Source of the DNA: Periconia sp. R9002
Lineage: Eukaryota; Ascomycota; Dothideomycetes; Pleosporales; Periconiaceae
DNA length: 64,000 nt
Direction: 5' to 3'
NCBI GenBank assembly: GCA_023627715.1
Contig: JAMAHW010000005.1
Coordinates: 62,001-126,000 of the forward strand
Positions 42,928-55,339 of the stretch are shown piece by piece (the stretch's first letter is position 1; every line of letters starts with the position of its first letter). The notes beneath the pieces are model-generated. The model ran no database searches, was not told where the DNA came from, and saw only the letters and a list, made by a program, of their open reading frames with translations. Both the position numbers and the translations under genes were made by a program.

Positions 42928-44756
42928 TTACTGGCTTCTTGTCAAAATGCTTCTCCATCCCGGGAGCTCAATCTCCTTCACATCCTTCCCCTCACCCAAC
43001 TTCAAATGCATCAAGTCAAGAGCCACTCCGACGTATCTCGCTGGATCCAGTGTGAGCCAAGTAGCACAATCCATCTCCGCCCAATTATTCATGAATCCAA
43101 CTGGTCTATCAACATTCAATTTCCACGTCTCCTTCTCACAGTCGCCATCATCCGGAGATGAAGGGTACAATCGCGCACTTGCGCCCTGCACGGGAAACTT
43201 CTGGAGCGCAGCCAAACCGGAAATCACGGGCGCTCCGTTCATGATGAAGTTCGAGATTTTGAGGCCTGGTCCATCATCTAGGGACAAGGTGAGAGTGCTG
43301 TTGGAACCAGTGGTCCCCTTGTACGTGCCGACGTACTTCTTTAATGCTTGTTGCCTGGCTAGATCATCCGCGTACTTTGTGACTGCTTTGACCGCTTCTG
43401 GCATCAGGTCCTGCATAGCAGCAGTAGCCTTGTTCCCAGCAGCGTTGATAGTGATTGTAGCATCGTATTCGGGAATCATTATCAGGTAGCTCGTGTACCC
43501 AGTCACACCTCCAGATTTCGTGTAAATCTCAATAGGCCGGGAGACCTCGATGTCGAGGTCAGTGGGTCTGAGGATTTCCCATGGCGCACCGACAAACTGA
43601 TGCATGGAAGGCAGGAAAGATCTCGGCTGCATCCATCTCTTGGTCTCTGCTGCTGAAAGAAATTCATGCTTTCGGAGGGCTTGAGCGAACCGGTGTAGTT
43701 CGTTGGGCGTGCTCCATATTCCGCCAGAGGGATCGTAGTTCCCGAAAGGCTGCGCATCCCAGTTTTCTCCCTTGCCGGGCAGAATCGCACTTGCTGAGTC
43801 AGTCGGGGTGTCGAATCCGGTGGAGTCCATGTTCAATCGGTCAAACACCAAACTTTTCATGATCTGTGCATAGGTTTGGTTCGGGTAGACGTTCTCGAGC
43901 GCTAATCCGAGAAGGTTGTATGCGATGTTGGAATACGAAGGGATTGATTCAGGTGCCTCTGGTAGATAGCGTTGATCGTTGAACATGTCAAGAGCCTGCG
44001 AGGATGTACAGACTGTGCCACCTGGAAAAGGGTCACAACCAGGGAGCGTGGCATTGCTAGGTGTGAGGCCGAGCATGGATAAGGGTGCGTTAGGGAAGAA
44101 AGATAAATCGCCCACATAACCCTTGAGTTTGTTAGCTTGTGGGTTTAAAGGTACACGGAGGAAAGCCCCATAAGAAGCAAGAGTCAACATACCTGTCTAC
44201 CCAGCCCGCTCGTTTGTCCTGATAATGCAGAAATGGTCACATCCTTGTATGCCGTTGCGTCAAGGCCTGGGACGTGTTTTGTGATGCTATCATCCCACCC
44301 AAGTTTGTCTTTACTTAGTAACACTGCCAACACAGTAAACACTTTGGTAAAGCTCGCTATGCGAAATTTCGTGTTGAATAGACTGAGGGATGATGCTGTG
44401 GAACTGTTGGAAGACGGTCTGGACTGATACTCGAGGATTTGGGCGTCGCCGATACTGGCTTTGACCGCAATCGTTGTGCTGTTGAACCAGGGGTAGGATT
44501 TGAGTAGGTCGTTCGAGATAAAATTTGCCTGGCCAAAGGTGTTCGAAACGGTCGGTGCTGGAAGCGAAAAGCCTGGGGGAGGGCAGTATTTCATTGGTTC
44601 TGCCATTTTTTCGGCTTTGGTATTGAGCTTCAAATCCGAATCTGAGGCACTCTTGGCTTCTGGTGGTGCAAAGTACAAAGCAATAGCAAAGATAGGAACA
44701 ATGAGGCAAGTTATGATAAGACTATCGCGGGGTGATGGAAGCAAAGAGGTATCCAT
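42928..44756 (-). CDS. Membrane-anchored beta-lactamase-like serine hydrolase
   Basis: Class C beta-lactamase/esterase-fold serine hydrolase; such fungal proteins act as esterases, transesterases or peptidases. Exons are 44193-44756 and 42928-44121, with a 71-nt intron (GTATGT...CTCAAG, branch GCTAAC); the product is 585 aa. A single N-terminal membrane segment (LIITCLIVPIFAIALYF, about residues 13-29) makes it a signal-anchored or secreted protein. The catalytic SxxK is in IASFTKVFT (about residue 133), the YxN-type dyad in SYSNIAYNLLG, and a KTG-equivalent in YTKSGGVTGYTS. The C-terminal 170 residues form an extra domain (KKYVGTYKGTTGSN). Several N-x-S/T sites suit an extracellular location. 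No polyketide gene is adjacent, so a lovastatin-type transferase role has no support. Confidence 0.9.
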
Positions 44757-46407
44757 GGCTCCCGAGTTATATACTAGAACGATACACGTTTCGCACTAAC
44801 TATATCACAGCCCTATTGCTTGATATAGACACAAGATTAGACTGTTGCTGGTGCGTCCACCCGTTCGCAGATGAGAGTAAGCGAAAAGCCTCCGGTCGGT
44901 GTTTCGCTTGCGCCGTCTTGAGAGGCCTGTGCCACGACTCGAAAAAACATAATTTTGCATACACTCCATCTTCAGAGAGGGAACAACATGCAATATTCAA
45001 TCTGATTGATATCGGGTTACTTAAGCTGGCATTTCTATACATTCTAGCTGGTATGAACGTGGATCAAACTTTTGTTCACTGTGATGCAGCTACCAAATTC
45101 GTCCTCTAAGAAAGTTAGGCGACTTTGAAAAGAAATTAATGCTCGAAACAATGATGTCCAAATCGACTATTCCGACCGTAGCAACTCATATGACTGTACC
45201 GACCGGCTGTTGGCTCTATAAGAAATATCAAGCCTACTCCGACCGTATGAGGCTGGTGTGCTGCGCCTCGCTGTCCTCATCAAGTAGACTAACGAAATCA
45301 GCCCCCATAGGAAGCATATACAATGTATGCAGGAAACACGAATAGCTATGGTGACCGAGGCCAGTGGTGCATTTTCCTAACTGTCGCAAGTGTACTCTGG
45401 GTGCCCTATGTGAAGATGCAGTACAATGTTAGAGCTTCCCATAGTTCTTTTCCGCTCGTTGCATTCACTCTATTCGATCTTTCGCCCCCAACAAATATAA
45501 ATTCGTAGTAAGTCGCAAGCACTGACTGCAGATAGTCCTCTTGGTGCTTAATCCGGCAAGTATCTAAAAGATATCGATAACGTGCGAGTGTCATTTAGTC
45601 GTTTTTTAAACTACTTACACAATATACTAGTGCAGTCCAGTGTAGTAAGGACCGATAGTGTTCTGCTGGGATGGAATGTTTTCTCTACAGCTACAGGTAA
45701 CCCCCCTCCCAGTGCCTAATTCGGATACCCTCTTTACCTGTAGACTAGATTACCTTCGTACCACATCTGGACGACTGAAACTTGATGGGTGCATTCAGTT
45801 GAGAGCATTCACGCACGTGAGGTTCAAGCAATATATTTTCGGTCACCTACCACTGGATGGATGCAGCTTATGCGCATACGAGTGTTTAGCCAAGTCCGAA
45901 CTAAGCCCCTGGCCACATAATGGCCAATCATGCGAAGCGTAACACTGAGGGATACAAGAGAGCCTAGGAAAGTACATACTGAAGATGAGCTTAAAACATG
46001 TCTGTTTCAAGAAAATATAAAAAAGAACATAAGATGAGGTGTGTGTTGGAATTAGTCTCCTAGACACAGTGCTTGTCTTCAGATTACATCCTTTCCAAAT
46101 CAGCCTGTCTCGTTGATCAACGTGGACTTTCTGTTTCCTCCCCAGGATATGCAATGTGCCCCCGTTTGCCTTCTTTTGTGCCAACCTTGCCTGATAAGTG
46201 CTGCCTTTCACCACTCGCCGTTCGACTCCAAAACCCCAGGGTGACACCGATCGGCACGCGTGCAAGCATCTCTTTCGGGAATATCCAGCATTCGAAGTCC
46301 GATGTCAAACACTGAACAATGGCCTTCCCCCGCAGATTTCTCTGCTTTCTTCCCTTTTAAAACCTGAGGGTCGGAGATTACCTCGGAACGACACTACACT
46401 GAACGCG
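44757..46407. other. Gene-poor stretch
   Basis: About 1.65 kb between the divergent serine hydrolase and rhodopsin-domain genes. Short frames on both strands lack recognisable content. I see no repeat or RNA gene. Confidence 0.4.
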
Positions 46408-48140
46408 ATGGACCGCATAGCAGATGCGGTAAAAGGAGCACCAGACATCTCTATAGAAGGGGTGCGCTGGGCGCTTGAACATGCGTGTCGGGTCGACCAA
46501 CTGAGCTTCAAGGTATGTGAGCTTTATCTCAAATAGGCGTAGTCGTCCCAAATCATAACGTCGTGCCCATGCTTCAAATGTCCGCTGACTGTGCTCAAAT
46601 AGGTGTGGAGCATCATATTCACAGCTTGCGCAATTCTTGCTTCATCAGCTCGGCTTGTCGTACGATATCTGCGCGAACGAACATTCTTGCTAGAAGAATA
46701 CTTGATCCTCTTTGCGACAATATGTTTCGTCGTCGAAACTGGACTGGCGTATTCATTCATTCCATCGATGTACCTCATCGATGCCGCCACACTGCAACGT
46801 CCTGTGCTAAAGCACATTACCCAGTCCTCTAATGGATCATCCGGTCGAGATCTTCAGGGAAGACTGATGGGTATAGGTGCAGGCACCGTGAACGCATACT
46901 TCCTGTTCGGCTGGTTCGCGATATTTGCTATCAAAGCAAGCTTTCTGTCGCTTTTCCACAGAATGCTCCGGAATGTCAATAAGAAGTTGATGATATGGTT
47001 TTGGACTACGGCAGGATTTACAATGATCAGTGCCGGCGCTGTATGGTTGGAAAGTTTCCAACTGTGCTCTCGCTTTGGAGATGGACCTGTACAATGCTTT
47101 ATTGGTACAAAGCACACTTTTACCATTCACACTGGATTGGTAGTCCAGTCACTGGATATTATTACGGATTTAATGGGTATATATCCTCACTTTCTTTCAA
47201 AGCAGTATATATATCATGCGTCAATGTCTAACTTAGCTTCTCAGTCATTTCTATTCCCATGCTACTGCTACGGATGTCAAGTTTACGACGGCAACTCAAG
47301 CTGCGGTTGGTCCTTGTTCTTTGCCTATCTACGGCATGTGTCGTCATAGGCATCATCCGTATGGCTGGCGGAGTGCATTTGAACGTTTACTCGAACAAGC
47401 AGTTCAGCATGGTCTGGCTTACTTTCATGCTGCACTGCGAAGCCGCTGTCGCTTTGATGGCAGGATCTGTTCCAGGTCTTCATGCACTTTTTTCATCTCA
47501 AGAGCAGCGTTTGATTGGTTCTCGATCGGACGGAAGGAAATCTAGCCGAGACTCAAACACGAGGGGGTTGAGCGAGCCGGTGGAAAGCCCGGAGGGACAG
47601 CTTCAATCATACGAGGTTGAGAGAGCGCAATCAGTCAACGGATGGAGAAACTCTGTCGTAAACTTTATCCCTGCGCGGATGGGTAGTAATCGCGGACGAC
47701 GATTACTAGGTCCTCATCGACGCAACGACTCCACCGATAGCGGCATCATACACCCGATTCTCGCATACCACAAGTTTAGGAGGCAGGAAAAAGATCATTC
47801 CTCCAGTCAAGACGAGTTTAAAGATCTGAATGCCATCAAGGTCACTACCAATATGACCATATCAAGTCAGTCTGCCACAGAGCCATCAGAAAATGTGGAT
47901 CAGGTAAGTATATGTAATGCAGTATATTTCATCACTAGCCATTCGAAATATGTAAACAAAAAGAATATGCCTGCTGATATGGTATTTTAGATTGATACAG
48001 TTGCGCTGCTCAACCAAAATGTAGCAGCCCCGACAGGCTATGTCAAAGTCGAGGCACCAGAACCGGCCATGACAACGAGGAAAATGGATTATTTCGTTCA
48101 AGAGCAATTTGGACAGATTCAAGCAGGCCTTCAAATATAA
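46408..48140 (+). CDS. Fungal rhodopsin-domain integral membrane protein
   Basis: Multi-pass plasma-membrane protein of the large fungal rhodopsin-domain family (PTH11-related superfamily in the wide sense); role unknown, possibly sensing. Exons are 46408-46512, 46603-47176, 47245-47903 and 47991-48140 (introns 90, 68 and 87 nt, all GT..AG, frame kept); the product is 495 aa. Seven hydrophobic segments occupy about residues 36-290 (for example IIFTACAILASSARLVV, LILFATICFVVETGLAYS, FLFGWFAIFAIKASFLSLFH, LVLVLCLSTACVVIGIIRM). FAIKASFLSLFHRM and the VISIPMLLL segment are family marks. The cytosolic C-terminal tail of about 200 residues is Ser/Arg-rich. It converges on the Zn2Cys6 gene 720 bp downstream. 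Confidence 0.85.
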
Positions 48141-48860
48141 GAATGTTGGTACTTTTAAGGACAGAGTTATCGGTGAACTGTTTCTTCTCGTGATCCCATG
48201 TTGGTGTTGTATGTACCATAACAGAGCACGAACACTCCGTTGCATTGAATTAAATGTTTTAAAACAAATGCATTGGCACAACCATAAACTGAGTCCCTTA
48301 TCTATGTCCCAAAATAAGTTCGAAGATTTATTGCGCGCACAGACTGTGTCCCATTCACTGGATGCCAGATACAGTTGTTCCATGGCTCTGTTGGGGCAAA
48401 CTCACCTCTCATCCCTGAAGCCGCTAATCAGTTTTTAGTTTGCACATCATTTCTTAACATAACCAGATCAGCAAAGCCATTATTGGCACAGGATATTTTT
48501 CCATGACAACACAACGAATCATGATTTTGGGAAGACTCAAAATCTCGATGAGGTTTCACGATATTCCGAATTCGATGGTTCAGTGACGTCACGTTCGCGA
48601 TCTCTCGATTTCTCGATACGAGTTCCACGTTTGGACACAACTCTCCAAATACTTTTAATATCATCATTTCTTTCGTCGTTTCTCGTGTACGTCGTCTTCA
48701 ATCATTACCTGCCGTCAAAAGAATTCTCTATGCTACTATTTGTATCGAGAGCGCCTCAGACGAGCTGTCTGCCCGAACGAACCAGGACATACTCGCCTGT
48801 TACTCGACTTTCGAATTTGACTGTACCATCCCATCACTGCAGATTGATCTCCTGCACCAA
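48141..48860. other. Intergenic stretch between convergent genes
   Basis: Holds the 3' regions of the rhodopsin-domain gene and the Zn2Cys6 gene. Short open frames only; nothing recognisable. Confidence 0.4.
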
Positions 48861-51384
48861 TCAGTTCGGTGGGCGGTACGAATGAAAACTTTCGTATTCC
48901 GGTCTGCCGTGCGCAGAGCCATACGTTGAGTGGTCCTCCGTCGCATTTAGGTGAAACAGAGGGTGCGAAGCACTCGGCATAGGCATGCCCAACGCCGGAT
49001 CAAACAGGTTGGCCCCGGGATTAAACATACCGCTACTACTCGGGATTGGATATGGTGTCGCCTCCATTCCATGATGAAGCTCACCAGATGCCAGCCTAGG
49101 GAATACAGGGGCATACTCACTCCAAAGATCCGAAATGTCCAACGAAAGTCGATTTGCCACCATTTCAAACGAGTTGAAGGCCACTTTGGATGCACGGATA
49201 GCAAGAGGGTCATCAAAGGATCGCAGCCACCGTATCGACTTTTTGGCATAACCTGAAAGCACATTGTTCTCGTGGTGGTCAAAGGAAGAATGCGAGAGAG
49301 CGAGAAGGATTACTGCCAGAGCCTGCATGAAGTGATGAACTATGCTCCACCAAGGACCGTTTTCAAGGAGGTATAGAGGATCTGGCTCATCTGGTAACAA
49401 GTCCAATTGAGATTTGGCCGCGTCCAGGCAAATCATGGCCATCTGCCGCAGAAATCCTGCGTTAGTATTATCTCCCCGATCCTTTCCGGCTTGCCCTAGG
49501 CCCCCGATGCATGGACGCGTGAGAAGTATTCTCCCACTATAGAACTGAAACCCTAGCAGCATACGTTCCCGAACGAAATCTTGCGCAGCCTTTCCCTTTG
49601 CAGACCGAGCAAGTGGGTTGAACTCGCTTGGCAAGGTTGCCGCCCAATTGTCAAGTCGTTGCCCCAATTGAATGATATCCTGTTGAATCTCAACAGGCGA
49701 CCGTATCATTGTACCGGCAGAGTAAAGCCCAGTGAGTATGCTCTGCGTTATTATGCCCATCTGTACTACAGCCTTGATATAAGAGCCAGAGTTGGCATCC
49801 GGTCTTCGAGGGCCTGTGGGCGTCGATGGAGAATCATTATAAGCGGATACTGTGCTCGCTCTTCTCGAAGACGTGTCATCCAAGATAAGGCTCTCAGGTA
49901 TAGGCAATGGTAGCGGAACAGAGCAACTGGAGTCAACAATGACGCTGGGTCGCCCAGTGATGACACTAAGTTGCCTTTCCAGATAATAGAGACTCCACCA
50001 TATTCGCACCAGTACCTCTCGTTTCGGGGGAGACGCAGAAGGATCTTCATTCCTAACGTGAAGGCCGAGAGCCTGTGCGAAACGGAGTGCCATGCCAGCA
50101 ACGATCCACGCACTTGAATCAACTGATTAGTTTTGACCTCTATGGAAGCAGGTAACTTCTCACATACCGACTGACTTGGCCAACAGAAAGATAATAAAAG
50201 GCCAGCATACCAGCAACCTGGATTTGAGGCAGGTCGGGATGTTGGACAAGTGTCGTTTCATTCCACGCAAACGAACGCGCTCTAGCCTGGTATACCAAAT
50301 GATCCTTCTCATTTCCTCTCCATTCGGATTTTATGAGATGTGAGTATCGTCCGCCGATGGCAAAGACAAGGTTGAGGATTGCTTGCCATTTGGAGTTTAG
50401 GCGTGGGGCAGTGCCGCTCTTCAGACCCATAAAATACTTGCGGAACTGATCTTCGAACAATCTTCGAGGTAGTATAGGGAAAGAGTCGTGGACTTTATCC
50501 ATATACACCGTCAACAGTCGTTCAGCGGTCTCTGGAGTAGGCAACTCGTATGGGTCAATGTAGAAGTCCGAGTCGACGTCTTCGCTATCCAGGTAAAACG
50601 TCACAACACTAACTTGTTCGTTATATGCAGACACACCAGAGGAGGCTTTACGTTTAGCAGTTGCCCCAGTCGCCTTGGAAGGATCATCTTCGGCCTTTTC
50701 AAAGTGGAGCAACGAGCGCAACCACTGGACTTCAGAGTTCTTTCCGACGAAGCCTGTAGCACGAGATCGATCATTTTCATGCAAGTTCTCATCTAGAAGA
50801 TCTAGAGAGTTTATATCGACTTGTTCGTCCGATTCCACGATGCTTTCGTCGAATCGCGAGATGCGGGATGCCCCTCTAGAATCGTCACCATCGGTGTCTG
50901 CGACAGAAGCAGGATGATCGCCCATTGGCATTTCAGGAGCATCTTCATCCACCTGTGAATATTAGTACCCTAATGATGATTTTACTTAGTTGTTCGCATA
51001 CCGCGTCCAGCAACTCGCCTATGCGGATATTGTCTTCCTCGCTGGCCCAGCCTCGCAGCGTCCTTAAGTACCCCGCCATTTGGGCACATCGATCGGTAAC
51101 ACTGCTGTTGTCAATCGTGGTTAATAGCAATTCGGAGGGCTCACTAACATCTTCAACCGATCTTTTCGGGGCATTATGTACACACATTCTCGGCCGGTCG
51201 ACTCACAATGTTTACACTGCGGGACATCGCCAGAGCATTTTATCTTGTGAGCTCGGCATGCCGTACATGCTCTGGCAACCCGCCTCCTCTCTTTTGGTGT
51301 TGTCGGTGGGTTGTTTATGCGAGGCAGACGTGGAATGGCGATTTTGCGAGCCCCAGAGCCGCTACCGTGGAGCACGTTCGACAT
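48861..51384 (-). CDS. Zn2Cys6 fungal transcription factor with middle homology region
   Basis: Nuclear DNA-binding regulator. Exons are 51149-51384, 51002-51104, 50168-50952 and 48861-50112, with introns of 44, 49 and 55 nt; the product is 791 aa. The Gal4-type zinc cluster is at about residues 40-70: ACTACRAHKIKCSGDVPQC, then CESTGREC, six Cys with normal spacing, followed by a basic linker. Residues about 115-190 are acidic and probably disordered. The fungal_trans middle homology region spans about 250-520, with YMDKVHDSFPILPRRLFEDQ near its start and AWIVAGMALRFAQALGLH across the last splice, then EVLVRIWWSLYYLERQLSV. The C-terminal tail is Pro/Ser-rich. The target pathway is unknown; neighbours do not form an evident cluster. 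Confidence 0.9.
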
Positions 51385-51741
51385 GTGCCACCCTGGAAAT
51401 GGAAGGAAACCCCTAGAAGAAAACCTTCAAATCCTCTTTTCCGCGAACTAAGTGAATAATTTCACCGAGGTAGTCGCGCGACAGCCTAACTGAGGGCCAA
51501 ATAGATTGCCTGAAATCGTAGAGTGCCGTGAGCCACGTTGATAGTTGACTGCCAAGATCAACTAATTGGTGGGAGTGATGAAGGACAAATGACGTGCAGA
51601 TTCGTTTTCGCTAGAACCGAGCATGGGGCTGCTGTAAGCTGAATATCTTCGGACCGATGGAGTGTAAGAGTCGATGAAGCAGTGTGTCTGGAGCGTGTGC
51701 GTGTGTGCGTGTGTATGTGTGCTTCGAGCAGCGGATCAGTG
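51385..51741. other. Upstream region of the Zn2Cys6 gene
   Basis: No gene. Contains a (GT)n-like microsatellite at about 51694-51722. Confidence 0.4.
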
Positions 51742-51936
51742 TCAAGATCTCTTTTGGGCAGCCATTCCAGTCCAATAACCAGCTACAAAGATGATAAACG
51801 GCAGTGTCTCCCGTAACCAATCAGTATCGGCACCGGCTACGACCTCTGGCGCTATCCCCGTTCCCAGATGTAGGGAGTGGAGCATGGAGCGAGGCGGCAT
51901 GACAGTGTCATGGCGATTTAGATTACGTGGTATCAT
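51742..51936 (-). CDS. Possible small membrane protein, 64 aa
   Basis: A short ATG-started frame ends in a hydrophobic segment followed by a basic tail (LPFIIFVAGYWTGMAAQKRS), the pattern of small tail-anchored or mitochondrial membrane proteins. The preceding part is unremarkable. Length alone gives little support, and it could be chance. It lies about 360 bp upstream of the Zn2Cys6 gene on the same strand. Confidence 0.3.
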   Translation of the reverse strand: MIPRNLNRHDTVMPPRSMLHSLHLGTGIAPEVVAGADTDWLRETLPFIIFVAGYWTGMAAQKRS

Positions 51937-54432
51937 TTGCTCGGCAGAGGAAGCCGTAGTACGATGACCAGTTCCCCTGACTAAGTTGGGTATTCAACTT
52001 TTTCAAGCCTGTATTAACTAACAAATAGCTCTGCTTCCCCACTACTTCAAGCAGCGCTGCTGATGTTTGAGCATGATCCTTTGCTGTTTTCTAATGCCTA
52101 CCGCTAGTCATCTTCCATTGCAGTACGTCCCTTTATACCGTTTCGCTAAGACTAACTCCTTTACCGATGAACGAAGCACCATCCCAGTCCTGCCTCTGTC
52201 CCGCCGCCCCCCTTCTACGAGCCATCCCTCCCCCAAAGTCGATCGATCAGAACTATTTTCGGACAAGCGAATATAACCTGCACGAGTTGCGCAGTCCCTT
52301 AAGCTGTAGCCCCATACCGGCCGAGCATACTGCGCGATACGAACTGCTTGGCATAGGGTATCTTCTCGCCACGCAAACTGCTTCGCTGAACGGGATCCCC
52401 TACCCCATTTCAAATGGCAAATAACCATCTCATTTTCAGAAATGCGCAACATTTGAGTTGTAACGACAGAAAAGATCGCCGATATGTGCAAGGGTCTCCG
52501 CCACCACGTATGGTCACTGTCACGACTTAAACTTTCAACAACCGAACAATTATTTCCGCGGATTAGGCGCGAATACAAACAATCTTGTTGGAATCCCGTA
52601 GGAGAGGAGAGACAAACCAGAATATTAAAACTAGCCAAGTGAACACTGGCGGTCACTTGTTGATCATCCGACCTGATGTCGTCGTGTTCAAGATAAACCA
52701 CACGACCAGAGGCCAACAGGCCAATAGACGATTCTATATGTGGCAAACACCCTTTCTTCGAGCTTGCTTCCAGAAGGTAAGGTATTGGTAACTGCTCACG
52801 CACCTTGCCGACAAAGCTGCGTATGTATCCCGCGATTTTGCGGGAGTATACAGTGATGTTTTCAATATGTCTGGGCACAACAACATCCTTGCCACTAGTT
52901 AAGCCGTAACGTATTCCTCAACACCGCAGCAACCATATAATCTTTGCGCTTGTAAGTCAAACGTCCGAACATGGTGTAAACTAGCCATCGATGCATCACA
53001 GATTTGACAGCTGAAACGCTCTCGATTAGGTAGACAAAATTATGGTCTCATAGGCATCAAATCCAATTTTATCCCGTGTTCGCTTGCTTGTAAGCGCCAC
53101 GGGTGTAGTACAAAACGGTTTTTCTGGGGATCTCTTATGCACACTAAACCGACGATCGACCCCTTATGATTCGATGAACGTCTACCCGTCGTTAGATCGA
53201 GATCTGTCTTTCTCGACTCTTGCCGTTTGGGGTCATACTCTCAATCCATGAGAAGGCATGGAATGCCGGTTGGGAAGCAAAAGCGCAATCGTGTATTACC
53301 TTGCTGCGTTGAAGCTCAAGGCTTCATGCCGTTCGAGAACTTTGATGAGAAAGATCAGAAACATGCTCGGAATCTGTGGAGAACCGGGGCATCAACAAGG
53401 TGTGCTTCTCAACGTGTTCGCGCTGGGATCCTGGCCCAGATCGATTTTGACATATAAGGCTGAGGTGGAGCGAGGGTAAGCGCTCCTCTTGCCCGCTATT
53501 ATTGCAGCCCTACCCATTGTACTATAATAGTGTACTGAATCTTGTGGAAGGATTGGTTAACCGGATGAATACCATTACAAATCTACGGAGACATTATGTG
53601 TTTTTGACATGCACGTTCACAATCGCGCGTTTAAAGTTCCTCTTGGCCTTGGTTACATCATCGACGCCTATGGGGCCTAGGCCGGGATGGAAATCCATCG
53701 TTTCAAGCGTTTATTCGATATTTCTGGGTCTTTATCCCGGTTTTCCGTTCATTACTGTGATATATAGCATGCACCTCTTTATGACCTTGATTCAGACTCC
53801 TCGAGTGAAGAAGCAGCAGTAATAACGGATCTCCCTGTCATTCCAGGTTCTGGACCAGGATGACGGTATTCTTACATGCCTACCCGAATTGAGAATGACA
53901 TTGCTAGCGGCGGCAATCACGTGTAGGGTTCGATCGTGCAGCTCGTTAATCTATAGAGTTTATACAAATAGTATCAAACGTTATGAACATCGGCTAGAGT
54001 TACCTCTCACCATTATGCCTCCGCTAAAGACGTGACATACCCGAACAGATCCCCATGATCGTGTTTTTGAACGAAAAGTTTAATGTAATGTGCCACGGAG
54101 CGTGAGCATCTCCTAGAAATTAAGTGTTTTCAGGAGGGTTTCATTGCTGTAGACCGTAGCCATATCGGCTCTTGTGATGGTATTACCCTCTTTAACGGTT
54201 CACAAAAGTTTCCTGGCTGTGGATGTGCGCACGTGGTAAATAGTAACGCTATTTATCAGGACCTATTGGTCATTTAAATATTCATAACAGGCCTTATCTT
54301 CTGTGGTGGACGAACACATCGCCGATACACTTTGCGAACTTTGATTTCCCAATTTTTAATTTCCAAGAACATCCATTCCTGCTGCCCAAGCAAGGAAGAT
54401 CCTAGAAAGTGATGTATTGCGATGTACAGAGT
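51937..54432. other. Gene desert
   Basis: About 2.5 kb without a supported gene. The longest frame (52108-52878, minus) starts only with GTG and has no conserved content. Some hydrophobic plus-strand frames near 53500-53820 also lack support. Confidence 0.4.
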
Positions 54433-54569
54433 ATACCAGCGTCGGGAGGCCTGTGTGTCCGCCCTGGCCAAGGATGTTACCTTGTATCTTTTTTCTTTCG
54501 ACTGCGTCGATGCCCAGAGCAACAATAGTCTGCGATGATTTCATTGTTTCATTTCATACCAGCGTCGGG
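54433..54569 (+). mobile_element. SINE-like element copy 3, with 14-bp target-site duplications
   Basis: ATACCAGCGTCGGG occurs perfectly at 54433-54446 and 54556-54569. The 109 bp between begin AGGCCTGTGTGTCCGCCCT and end in a TTCATT-repeat tail (TTTCATTGTTTCATTTC). The core aligns with copies 1 and 2 (GGCCAAGGA.GTTACC, then GTCGATGCCCAGAG) at roughly 65-75% identity by eye, so it is an older insertion. It starts about four bases inside the 5' end of copy 1, in keeping with 5' truncation. Confidence 0.7.
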
Positions 54570-54942
54570 TCATACGCAAACGAACGTGCAGGTTTGTATC
54601 AATCAAAGTTAGCTATAGGCTCGAACTCCGCTACGCAGCTTTGTGATATTTGTTACTTAGAAGATATGCAACTACAGGTATATGGCGCGATACTTCTGAA
54701 GACCCTTCTGTATGTATTCAACAACTTGACAACGGCAAATAATGTATTAAGTCATAAAAAAAGATTTATGCACTTGGAATAGTAATACTACCCAGGCTGC
54801 CTAGGCCCAGCTTAAAAGAGTTGGTAAAAGGAATTTGTAAAAATTTTGTGGCAAAAGAGCGTGATATCTAATAAATCATATCAAGAGTATTCTTCCCTTC
54901 GCAATTGATTGGTGTAATCAGTCACGGTATAAACACTAGTAT
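54570..54942. other. AT-rich stretch with no supported gene
   Basis: Contains poly-A/T tracts and short frames only. Confidence 0.35.
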
Positions 54943-54987
54943 GGATCTCAGGTAACGTCCTTAGCAGGGACATGCACACAGGTAACT
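54943..54987 (-). mobile_element. SINE-like element fragment (copy 4)
   Basis: GGTAACGTCCTTAGCAGGGAC followed by CACACAGGTAACT matches the core of copy 1 read in the same orientation (GGTAACGTCCTTGGCCGGGAC). Only about 45 bp are recognisable and I found no target duplication, so it is a degraded fragment. It lies about 400 bp from copy 3, in the opposite orientation. Confidence 0.55.
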
Positions 54988-55339
54988 ATTGGGTAATAAA
55001 GTCATATAAGGACTTAGAAAAGTTACTGATGCCAAAGATTCTTCTCCTTCTGACCTAAAGCACTGGATAAAATAATGACGCGCAGGACCTACTCACTCCT
55101 GACCTAAATAAGGGCTCGGGTCATTGACAAAGCCTATATTACAGTGCAGATAAACATTTGTGTTGATATTTTTTTTTATTATTCGACAGATGCTCGCATC
55201 AAAAGAAGGATATATTGACACATAGCGTATGATTGCGGGCGAAATGGTCACATGTAGCAACAACAGAGAAGAGCTCCCTCCGGTAAAACAATGACATCAA
55301 AACTACCCACACCTTTCAAAGAAACTCATACTTCGAACG
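54988..55339. other. 3' flank of the P450 gene
   Basis: AT-rich, no gene. Includes a poly-T run near 55170. Confidence 0.4.

Noticed and set aside
52108..52878. 256-codon minus-strand open frame
   Set aside because: It opens with GTG, has no ATG until far inside, shows no conserved words, and lies in a gene desert; probably a chance frame.
53502..53822. Hydrophobic 106-codon plus-strand frame
   Set aside because: No start context, no family resemblance and no splice-compatible neighbours; hydrophobicity can come from the T-rich composition.
53922..53935. GGGTTCGATCG resembling a tRNA B box
   Set aside because: No A box or acceptor-stem pairing at the right distance; no tRNA fold could be drawn.
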